This document shows positions 1 through 5,609 of a stretch of 9,865 bases of DNA, one piece after another. The translations under genes were made by a program, and so were the position numbers. How positions within the stretch are numbered: position 1 is the stretch's first letter; every line of letters starts with the position of its first letter. The notes under the pieces are model-generated. The model did not search any database, was not told where the DNA came from, and worked only from the letters and a program-made list of their open reading frames with translations. Source of the DNA: Pseudomonadota bacterium (GTDB taxonomy: Bacteria > Myxococcota_A > UBA796 > SXON01). The DNA is taken from contig SXOM01000343.1 in NCBI GenBank assembly GCA_005776735.1, positions 1 to 9,865 of the forward strand. The letters are read 5' to 3'.

Positions 1-422
1 CCGCCCGCGGCGCTCGCCGCGCCGTCCGCGGCGCTCGCCGCGCCGTCCGCGGCGCTCGCCGCGCCGTCCGCGCGCATCGGCTCCGGCTCCTCCAGCTCGT
101 CCGGCAGCTCCGGCGTAGCCTCCCCGTCGAGCCCGGCCGTCGCATCCGCTGCAGAAGCTGTCGCGATGCCGGGGACGTCCTCGTCCTGCTGAACCTCGTC
201 CGCCGGGTCTTCGGCGGCGGCCTCTTCCTCGTCCGGGGCGTCCGCTTCGGCGAGGGCTTCGTCTTCGCCGACCACCGCGACGCTCAGCGGCGCGGACGCG
301 GGCTCGGGCGCGAAGGCCAGGAGCAGGTAGACCAGCAGGCCGTGGCCGGCAAACGAAGCCGTGGCCGGCGTGAACCAGCGCCATCCGGACTCCCGCTGCC
401 GCACACCTCTGCCTGGGCGCAC
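1..422 (-). CDS. TonB/TolA-like membrane-anchored protein, N-terminal part (runs off left edge)
   Basis: Read from a GTG at 422 towards the left edge, so only about 140 residues are visible and the C-terminus is missing. A short basic N-terminus is followed by one hydrophobic helix (about residues 20-37, core SFAGHGLLVYLLLAF). The helix has Ser23, His27 and Leu34, matching the S-x3-H-x6-L part of the SHLS motif by which TonB and TolA contact ExbB/ExbD or TolQ/TolR; the last Ser is Ala here. Next comes a long Asp/Glu/Ala-rich linker (about residues 45-115), then Ala-rich ADGAASA heptads. This order suits an energy transducer spanning the periplasm, but the diagnostic C-terminal domain lies outside the window. 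GGAGG lies 4 nt before GTG 422; a second GTG at 404 is possible. It could also be another single-pass periplasmic protein of the AgmX/PglI type. The frame is supported by the sensible helix and acidic linker; the other minus-strand frame gives only Arg/Ser/Pro-rich sequence. Confidence 0.66.
   Translation of the reverse strand, partial: MRPGRGVRQRESGWRWFTPATASFAGHGLLVYLLLAFAPEPASAPLSVAVVGEDEALAEADAPDEEEAAAEDPADEVQQDEDVPGIATASAADATAGLDGEATPELPDELEEPEPMRADGAASAADGAASAADGAASAAG
7..69. repeat. Three perfect 21-bp tandem repeats inside the left-edge gene
   Basis: The 21-bp unit GCGGCGCTCGCCGCGCCGTCC (written in two parts: GCGGCGCTCG then CCGCGCCGTCC) occurs at 7-27, 28-48 and 49-69 with no mismatch. 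On the minus strand each copy encodes seven residues, ADGAASA. The array is in frame, so changes in copy number would lengthen or shorten the linker of the TonB-like protein by seven residues. Bases 1-6 match the repeat only partly (one Gly codon replaces Asp), so the array may end or degrade at the edge. Confidence 0.9.
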
Positions 423-524
423 CCCGCCTCCATGGACAAGGTAGCCACCCGACACGCCGTGCGCAGGACTACCGCACCGAATGTGCGCCCTTGAAGAAGT
501 ACTGCGGCCCGGCGAGGTTGGGGT
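423..524. other. Divergent intergenic region between TonB-like gene and ferredoxin gene
   Basis: About 100 bp separate two genes that point away from each other, so both promoters should lie here. The stretch around 460-505 is less GC-rich than its surroundings. I see no convincing -35/-10 pair or operator. The only clear signals are the two ribosome binding sites: cctcc at 427-431 for the leftward gene and gagg at 514-517 for the rightward gene. Confidence 0.4.
514..517 (+). promoter_or_regulatory. Ribosome binding site of the ferredoxin gene
   Basis: GAGG lies 7 nt before the GTG at 525. This supports the GTG start over the in-frame ATG at 600, which has no comparable site. Confidence 0.45.
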
Positions 525-962
525 GTGTCCGACCTGCCCGCGTTCCCGCTGCGCCTGCTCCGCGCGAGCCTGCGCGTCGCGAGTCGTGCGTCGGCGTCGA
601 TGGTCGACCGTGTGCTGCGCGAGGGGGTCGCCACCACGCCGGCCCGGCTGCCGCGCACGCGCCGCGCCCCGGGGGGCCCCCTCGAGATCCGCGTGAACGG
701 GCGCGGAATCCCGGCGCGGGTGGGCGGAACCATCCTCGAAGCGGTGCGCCTCGCCGACCTCGACCTCCGCTCCTACTGCGGGGGCAACTGTTCGTGTGGC
801 ACGTGCCGCGTGGTGGTCGAGGCCGGGGCCGAGCACCTGAGCCGGCCCGAGCCGATGGAGCAGCTCGTCCTCGGGATGGAGGCCCAGCGCCGCGGCGACC
901 GCCTCGCGTGCCAGGCCCAGGTCAACGGGCCGGTCGTGGTCGTCATCCCCGAGTGGTTCTGA
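525..962 (+). CDS. [2Fe-2S] ferredoxin, adrenodoxin/ISC-type cysteine spacing
   Basis: 145 residues. The first 50 or so are Arg/Ala-rich with no known domain; the ferredoxin fold runs from about residue 52 to the end. Cluster ligands are Cys85, Cys91, Cys94 and Cys129, giving C-x5-C-x2-C-x34-C, the spacing of adrenodoxin and Isc ferredoxins rather than the C-x4-C-x2-C of plant photosynthetic ferredoxins. The segment YCGGNCSCGTCRV carries an extra Cys89 between the first two ligands. It should be a soluble one-electron carrier; no partner reductase or oxygenase is next to it, so the partner is unknown. The GTG at 525 is chosen for its GAGG site; starting at ATG 600 would remove 25 residues and leave the fold intact. 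The gene is divergent from the TonB-like gene and ends 10 bp from the convergent gene to its right. The extended N-terminus is unusual for a stand-alone ferredoxin and could be a start-site error. Confidence 0.9.
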   Translation: MSDLPAFPLRLLRASLRVASRASASMVDRVLREGVATTPARLPRTRRAPGGPLEIRVNGRGIPARVGGTILEAVRLADLDLRSYCGGNCSCGTCRVVVEAGAEHLSRPEPMEQLVLGMEAQRRGDRLACQAQVNGPVVVVIPEWF

Positions 963-972
963 CGCCCTGGCC

Positions 973-1449
973 CTACGGCGCCTCCGGGGCGCCGACCTCC
1001 GGCCGGGGTGCGGCCTCGAAGATGGGCACCACCCCGAGCGCCGCGGCCCACCCGAGCGCGGCGACGGCGGCGAGCAGCAAGACCACCGCCGCGTAGGCGC
1101 TGGCGACCGACTCGGCGCGCTCGGCACGCTGCAGCGTCCGTTCGAGGTTCTCCCGCAGCCGGCCCATCCGCTCCGCCTCGGCGCGCAGGTGGCCCGCGAG
1201 GTCGTCGATCCCGTGCTCGGCCGCGACCTCGGCCACCGAGGGCGGCGGCGGCGGCTCCACCCCGCGCGCCCGCAGCCAGGCCAGCACCTGCGGCGCCGCT
1301 GCGTGACGGGGCCACCGGCTGTACGCGTGGCCGACGGCCTCGGCGTCGCCATCGGCGAGCGCGTCGTACAGCTCGACGCTCCCCGGCGCGTCGCGCAAGC
1401 GGTCGCACCGCTCCAGGAGCGCCGCGGTGTCGTCGGCGGGCTCAGCCAC
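973..1449 (-). CDS. Hypothetical protein with coiled coil and C-terminal membrane helix
   Basis: 158 residues from the GTG at 1449; I do not recognise a family. The N-terminal 65 residues look helical and soluble (LLERCDRLRD, ALADGDAEAVGHAYSRWPRH). A run of five prolines (66-70) follows, then a charged heptad-like helix (about 88-115, rich in Glu/Arg/Leu). A single hydrophobic helix (about 118-143) and a short Pro/Glu-rich tail close the protein. With no signal peptide, it is probably a C-tail-anchored inner-membrane protein with its bulk in the cytoplasm. The start overlaps the stop of the upstream gene in GTGGCTGA (8 bp), which indicates one operon and translational coupling. A longer reading from 1536 is open, but its extra 29 residues are Arg/Pro-rich and overlap the neighbour's coding frame, so I reject it. 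The hydrophobic helix and stable codon pattern make it a real gene. Confidence 0.7.
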   Translation of the reverse strand: MAEPADDTAALLERCDRLRDAPGSVELYDALADGDAEAVGHAYSRWPRHAAAPQVLAWLRARGVEPPPPPSVAEVAAEHGIDDLAGHLRAEAERMGRLRENLERTLQRAERAESVASAYAAVVLLLAAVAALGWAAALGVVPIFEAAPRPEVGAPEAP

Positions 1450-1879
1450 GGCGCAGCACCTGCCGGAGCCCCGGCCAGCACGCGGCCACCGCCGCCGCGA
1501 CCGCCTCGGGCAGCTCGGCGTCGGGCGGGTCGACACACTCGACCGCGGCCGATGCGAACGCGGCCGCGGGCCGGTACCGGAGCGTGTCGAGTTCGTGCTC
1601 CCGACCGCATTCGCACCCGATGCGCCGGGGGCCGCCGCCCCGCCACGCTTCGAGCGCCGCCGGGAAACGCCCGGTCAGGTCGGACCCGGCCACGGGGCAG
1701 GCCACGCGGAAGCCGCCCTGGCCGTTGGCGAAGAACCGCTCCGGGCCCACCCACGCGTGCACTTCGGCCCAGCCGGGCGCGGCCGTTTGCATCGCCGCCG
1801 CGACCTCGGTCGGCGGTGCGTGGTCGCCCGGACCGGGACACAGGAAGAGTCGCACACGGCTGGAGGCGCGCGGAGGCAC
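1442..1879 (-). CDS. Hypothetical protein with CxC motif, possible degenerate zinc-ribbon
   Basis: 145 residues if started at GTG 1879; an internal GTG at 1855 (MRLFLCPGPG) may be the true start, since the first eight residues look like leader. Neither has a good ribosome binding site. Visible motifs are NGQGGFRVACPVAG (residues 52-65) and IGCECGREHEL (87-97), giving Cys61, Cys89, Cys91 and His95 as possible metal ligands, which resembles a worn zinc ribbon. There is no signal peptide or membrane helix, so it should be cytoplasmic. It is the first gene of a two-gene leftward operon with the tail-anchored protein at 973-1449, which hints that the two act together. It is divergent from pfaD, with about 130 bp between. 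I do not recognise a function. Confidence 0.68.
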   Translation of the reverse strand: MPPRASSRVRLFLCPGPGDHAPPTEVAAAMQTAAPGWAEVHAWVGPERFFANGQGGFRVACPVAGSDLTGRFPAALEAWRGGGPRRIGCECGREHELDTLRYRPAAAFASAAVECVDPPDAELPEAVAAAVAACWPGLRQVLRRG

Positions 1880-1953
1880 GGGGCGCTGGTATCCCGCGCT
1901 GCGCGCCGGACCCTGCCGCCTTCGGGACGGTCGCGGCGCAGCGCCCTCACCAC

Positions 1954-1977
1954 CCCCGTCCCCCTCCGAAGACGGGG
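1954..1977. promoter_or_regulatory. Inverted repeat in the leader upstream of pfaD
   Basis: CCCCGTC (1954-1960) and GACGGGG (1971-1977) form a perfect 7-bp stem with a 10-nt loop, ending 33 bp before the pfaD ATG. It lies in the 131-bp divergent gap 1880-2010. It could be an operator or a leader hairpin; there is no T-run after it, so it is not a typical terminator. Such short stems are common by chance in DNA this rich in GC. No promoter is evident in the rest of the gap. Confidence 0.3.
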
Positions 1978-1999
1978 CACCGCGTGATACGCCGCGCGC

Positions 2000-2005
2000 G
2001 GAAGG
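2000..2005 (+). promoter_or_regulatory. Ribosome binding site of pfaD
   Basis: GGAAGG with a 5-nt spacer before the ATG at 2011. It fixes the start far downstream of the 5' end of the open frame, which stays open back to 1189 only because of the base composition. Confidence 0.6.
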
Positions 2006-2010
2006 TGGGA

Positions 2011-3783
2011 ATGGACTTGCGGGAGTGCGCCGCCTACACGCGGACGTGGCGCGGCGGCGAGCTGGAAGAGGCCGTGGGCGCGGGGCGCGGCCTGGCGCGG
2101 GCGCTCGATCAGGCGGGTCCGGGCGCGCTGGTTGCCTTGTTGGTCGAAGGGGTGGACCTCGTGGAGCTCGAGGACGCCGAGGTGGCGCTCACGGTCGAGC
2201 GGCGGGGCGGCGGGATGGCGCGGGTGCGCACCCGGTGGGCCGACGGCGTGGGCGCCGAGCAGGACGTGCCGCTGGCGGTGCCGTTGTACGACGTGGTCGA
2301 GGCGCTGCACGACGGCAGCCGGCCGCTGCACTACCGGGATGGGGCGTGGTACGAAGGGCCGGCGCTCGGTCCGGTGGACTTTGCGCTGCCCACGCTCGCG
2401 CCCGAGCAGCTCGGCAGCCCGGCCTACCGCGCCGCACACGAGCTCCGCTACGCCTACGCGGCGGGCGCGATGGCGGGGGGGATTTCTTCGGCCGAGCTCG
2501 TCCTGGCGCTCGGTGGGGCGGGCATGCTCGGGTACTTCGGGTCCGGCGGGCTCCCGCTCGAGGCGGTCGAAGCCGCGCTCGCGCGCATCCCCGCAGCCTC
2601 GGCCGGGCGGCCGTTCGGGTTCAACCTCCTGCACAACCCGGTCGAGCCGGCGGTCGAGGCACGCACGGTCGACCTGTACCTGCGCGCGGGCGTCCGGGAC
2701 GTCGATGCCAGCGCGTTCATGGGGCTCACGCCGTCGGTCTTGCGGTACCGGCTCCACGGCATCCACGAGGTCGACGGGCAGGTCGTCGTGCCCAACCGCC
2801 TCGCCGCCAAGGTCTCGCGGCCCGAGGTGGCCGAGCCGTTCATGCGCCCCGCGCCCGAGAAGATGCTGGCGGAGCTCGTGGCGTCGGGGGCGCTCACCGA
2901 GGCCCAGGCGCGGCTGGCCCGCCGGGTCCCCGTCGCCGAGGACATCACCGCCGAAGCCGACAGCGGCGGTCACACCGACCGGCGCCCGCTCCTGGTGCTC
3001 CTGCCCATCTTCCGGCGGCTGGCCGACCGGGTGAGCGCCGAGGAGGGGTACCGGTCGCGGATCCGGGTGGGCGGCGCGGGCGGGATCGGCGATCCATGGT
3101 CGTTGGCGGCGGCATTGCAGTTGGGCGCCGACTACGTGATGACCGGATCCGTCAACCAGTGCACGCCCGAGGCCGGCACCTCCGACGAGGTGCGGCAGAT
3201 GTTGGCGCAGGCGGGGTTTGCCGACGTCGCCGAGGGGCCGGCGCCCGACATGTTCGAGATCGGGGCGCAGGTCCAGGTCTTGTCGCGCGGCACGATGTAC
3301 GCACAGCGCGCCACGCGCCTGTACGAACTGTACCGGGCGTACGACGGGCTCGACGCCATCCCCGCCGCCGACCGGGCCAAGATCGAGAAGCAGGTCTTCC
3401 AGCGGCCGCTCGCCGAGGTCTGGGCCGAAACCGAAGCGTACTGGCGCGCGCGCGACGTGCGCGAGGTCGAGCGCGCAGCGCGGGAGCCGCGCCACCAGAT
3501 GGCGCTCACGTTCCGCTGGTACCTGGGGATGTCGTCGCGGTGGGGGCGCGTGGGCGACCCGGCCCGCAAGCGCGACTACCAGGTGTGGTGCGGTCCGGCG
3601 ATGGGCCTGTTCAACGACTGGGTGCGCGGCAGCAGCCTCGAGCCGGTGGCGCAGCGGGGGGTCGTCACCATCGGCGAGGCGCTCCTGCGCGGCGCGGTCG
3701 GGGCGATGCGCGTGCAGGCGGCGCGCGCGGCGGGCATCCCGCTCCCGTCCGGCGCCGACACCCTGCGTCCAGGCCGCGCGTGA
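2011..3783 (+). CDS. pfaD: PfaD-family FMN-dependent trans-acting enoyl reductase
   Basis: 590 residues, near the usual length of PfaD. PfaD supplies the enoyl-reductase step in trans to polyunsaturated fatty acid synthases (PfaA/B/C) and to some trans-AT polyketide synthases, reducing enoyl-ACP with NAD(P)H through FMN. A TIM-barrel of the FabK/nitronate monooxygenase type occupies about residues 140-450. Motifs include GAGMLGYFGSGGL (169-181), FGFNLLHNP (202-210), EADSGGHT (315-322, a hallmark of the family), and the FMN-phosphate segment GGAGGIGDP (354-362) followed by GADYVMTGSVNQ (372-383). The C-terminal cap has WYLGMSSRW and YQVWCGPAMG...FNDW (523-537), also typical of PfaD. The first 130 residues form the variable N-terminal part. 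No PfaA/B/C or other synthase gene lies in this window. The stop overlaps the start of membrane protein A by 4 bp, so the two are co-transcribed. ATG 2011 has a good ribosome site; GTG 2005 is an alternative. Confidence 0.93.
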   Translation: MDLRECAAYTRTWRGGELEEAVGAGRGLARALDQAGPGALVALLVEGVDLVELEDAEVALTVERRGGGMARVRTRWADGVGAEQDVPLAVPLYDVVEALHDGSRPLHYRDGAWYEGPALGPVDFALPTLAPEQLGSPAYRAAHELRYAYAAGAMAGGISSAELVLALGGAGMLGYFGSGGLPLEAVEAALARIPAASAGRPFGFNLLHNPVEPAVEARTVDLYLRAGVRDVDASAFMGLTPSVLRYRLHGIHEVDGQVVVPNRLAAKVSRPEVAEPFMRPAPEKMLAELVASGALTEAQARLARRVPVAEDITAEADSGGHTDRRPLLVLLPIFRRLADRVSAEEGYRSRIRVGGAGGIGDPWSLAAALQLGADYVMTGSVNQCTPEAGTSDEVRQMLAQAGFADVAEGPAPDMFEIGAQVQVLSRGTMYAQRATRLYELYRAYDGLDAIPAADRAKIEKQVFQRPLAEVWAETEAYWRARDVREVERAAREPRHQMALTFRWYLGMSSRWGRVGDPARKRDYQVWCGPAMGLFNDWVRGSSLEPVAQRGVVTIGEALLRGAVGAMRVQAARAAGIPLPSGADTLRPGRA

Positions 3784-5609
3784 GCGTTCGTTGGTGGGCG
3801 CTCGCGGTGCTCGCGCTCTTCGGGGCGCTGTGGCACACCTTCGGCGACGCCCCGTTTGCGTTGGCGTACCCGCAGGTGGGCTCGAGCCCCGACGCGCAGG
3901 GCACGTTCTGGATGTACGACTGGGTGCGCGAAGAGGTGCTCGCGGGCCGCTTCCCGACGTTCACCAACCGGATGTTCCACCCCGACGGGATGGACTTCCT
4001 GGTGCTCAACGGCGCCAACGTGGTCGATGCGGTCATGTCCATCCCGCTGCAGCTCGCCCTCGGCGTCGGCCGCGGCCAACTGTGGACGTGCGTGATCATC
4101 GTCATCGGGAACGCGCTCACCTTCTTCCCGCTCGCCCGGCGTTTGGCGCCCGAGCGGCCCGACGTGGCGATCCTGGTCACCGCGTGGTGGACGGTGAACC
4201 CGTACACCCTGGCCGAGCTGGGCGCGGGTCGCCCGACGCAGGCGATGTTGTGGTTCGTGCCGATCGCGGCGGGGGCGCTCTTGCGGTCGGGGGGGTGGCG
4301 CGACGCGCTGGTGCTCGGGGTGGCTGTCGGCGCGCAGGGCCTCGTCTACTGGTACACGCCGGTCTTCTTCGCGCTGGTCTTCGCGCCGGTCGCGGTGGTG
4401 CGGATGGTGGAGTCGCCGCGACGCGCCGTGCACTACGCGGTCGCGGTCGCGGTCGCGGTGATGGTGGTGGCGCCGTTGGCGTGGCCGATCCTCCAGGCCG
4501 CCCGGGCAGGCGCGATCCCCGGCATCGACAGCACGATCACCGACACCGGCATGTGGGGGGAGTCGCGGGAGCGCACCCGGCGGTTGGTGGAGCAGCTCGG
4601 CGCGTTGTCGTGCCTCGTGGTGCTCCTCGGGGCGGTGGCGCGCTGGCGGCGCGACGGCGGCCTGGCGGCCGGGATCGTGTTCGGCCTCGTCTTCGCGGTG
4701 GGGGCGCGCGCCCACGTGGGGGACACCGACTACGCCAACGCGCCGTACGTCTGGTTGTTCGAACATTCTTCGTTCCTGTCGCGGCTGAACTTCCCGGCGC
4801 GGATCTTGTCGGTCGTGTACTGCGCTGCGGCCCTCGGCCTCATTCCGGTCTTGGTTGCGAGTCGGGTTCGTATCCTTCCGTGGTTGTTGGTATTTCTGAC
4901 GGTTGCAGAACAACGGGCCAACCACCTGGCGCCGGGGCGGGTGCTGCCCGCGCCGCCGTTGCCCGCCTCCGCGATCGTACGGCTCACGCCGGGCCCGGTC
5001 CTGTCCACCCCGATGGGCGCCCCCGACGTGTCGATGGTGCAGCAGATCCACCACGGCCAACCTCTGGTCTCGGGCATGGCCGACCACGTGGAGACCGTGC
5101 GCTCCGAGGAGTACGACGACTGGCTGGTCAACGGCTACTTCGCCGAGCTCGTGCAGGCCGACGACCTGATGCGCCCCTGGAAGCAGAAGGACACCGACGC
5201 GGTCCATGCCGCCGTCCGGTGGTTGTGGTTCGATCGGGCGCTCCTCGCGCGTGGCACCGAGAGCAACCTGACCCAGACCATCGAGGGCCGCCTGAAGGTG
5301 GTGCTCGGCGAACCGTACTACCAGGACAGCTACACCGCGATCTGGGACCTGCGACGCCTGGGGCAGACCGCGTCGGAGGCCGAGCTCGCCGCGGCCGCCG
5401 CCGCCGAGGCGGTGATGGCCGAAGAAGAGGCGGTGTGCGAAGCCGGGCAGCTCCGCGGGGTGCTGTGGCCCTACGGTCCCGGCAAGAACTCCGAGGCCGC
5501 GAAGGCCCGCGCGGCGACCGACGCCGAGGCCGCGACCGACGCCGAGGGCGCGACCGGCGCCGAGGGCACGGCCGGCGCCGAGGGCGCGGCTACTCCGCCA
5601 GCTCCGTGA
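3780..5609 (+). CDS. Polytopic membrane protein A, GT-C glycosyltransferase-like
   Basis: 609 residues from a GTG inside GTGA, overlapping the pfaD stop by 4 bp; this implies translational coupling. TM1 (about residues 5-21) is followed by a loop with PDAQGTFWMYDW (37-48) and HPDG (67-70), then roughly eight to ten more helices up to about residue 375. The remaining 230 residues form a mostly soluble domain, probably periplasmic. A helix, then an Asp-bearing first outer loop, then many helices and a C-terminal soluble domain fits GT-C glycosyltransferases, which use a lipid-phosphate sugar donor; Asp38 or Asp47 would be the candidate catalytic residue. Other recognisable stretches are VNPYTLAELGAGRPTQ (139-154), NAPY (320-323), RLNFPAR (335-341) and AEQR (376-379); all recur in protein B at 7468-9252. 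The last 30 residues are a low-complexity Ala/Glu/Thr/Gly repeat. The final 20 bp are shared, antisense, with the ceramidase-like gene. Family assignment rests on topology, so transport or flippase roles remain possible. Confidence 0.85.
   Translation: MSVRWWALAVLALFGALWHTFGDAPFALAYPQVGSSPDAQGTFWMYDWVREEVLAGRFPTFTNRMFHPDGMDFLVLNGANVVDAVMSIPLQLALGVGRGQLWTCVIIVIGNALTFFPLARRLAPERPDVAILVTAWWTVNPYTLAELGAGRPTQAMLWFVPIAAGALLRSGGWRDALVLGVAVGAQGLVYWYTPVFFALVFAPVAVVRMVESPRRAVHYAVAVAVAVMVVAPLAWPILQAARAGAIPGIDSTITDTGMWGESRERTRRLVEQLGALSCLVVLLGAVARWRRDGGLAAGIVFGLVFAVGARAHVGDTDYANAPYVWLFEHSSFLSRLNFPARILSVVYCAAALGLIPVLVASRVRILPWLLVFLTVAEQRANHLAPGRVLPAPPLPASAIVRLTPGPVLSTPMGAPDVSMVQQIHHGQPLVSGMADHVETVRSEEYDDWLVNGYFAELVQADDLMRPWKQKDTDAVHAAVRWLWFDRALLARGTESNLTQTIEGRLKVVLGEPYYQDSYTAIWDLRRLGQTASEAELAAAAAAEAVMAEEEAVCEAGQLRGVLWPYGPGKNSEAAKARAATDAEAATDAEGATGAEGTAGAEGAATPPAP
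4437..4460. repeat. Hexamer repeat GCGGTC x3 plus one variant
   Basis: GCGGTC at 4437, 4443 and 4449, then GCGGTG at 4455. It encodes alternating Ala-Val in a transmembrane helix of protein A. The unit is in frame, so slippage would alter helix length by two residues. Confidence 0.75.
5514..5585. repeat. Four 18-bp tandem repeats at the 3' end of membrane protein A gene
   Basis: Copies at 5514-5531, 5532-5549, 5550-5567 and 5568-5585 differ at only a few bases (GCGACCGACGCCGAGGCC and relatives). They encode residues 579-602 as the hexads ATDAEA, ATDAEG, ATGAEG and TAGAEG, then a short AATPPAP end. The array stops 4 bp before the end of the convergent ceramidase-like gene. The other paralogue, B, has no such tail. 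Confidence 0.85.

Noticed and set aside
284..733. 149-codon minus-strand open frame overlapping the ferredoxin start
   Set aside because: It would overlap the ferredoxin gene and reads as Arg/Ser-rich sequence; the alternate minus frame from 422 gives a membrane helix and acidic linker.
1189..2010. N-terminal extension of the pfaD frame
   Set aside because: It lies antisense to the two minus-strand genes, is Arg/Pro-rich, and a good ribosome site marks the ATG at 2011.
1675..3495. 606-codon minus-strand open frame across pfaD
   Set aside because: Antisense shadow of pfaD with His/Arg/Gly/Pro-rich composition and no family features.
1008..3779. Open frame continuing some 900 codons upstream of membrane protein A
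   Set aside because: The translation is Arg/Ala/Gly/Pro-rich without domains and lies across pfaD in another frame. It is open only because stop codons are rare at this GC content.
3576..5207. 543-codon minus-strand open frame across membrane protein A
   Set aside because: Antisense shadow; very rich in Arg, His and Asp, with no plausible fold. A is supported by helices and its paralogue.
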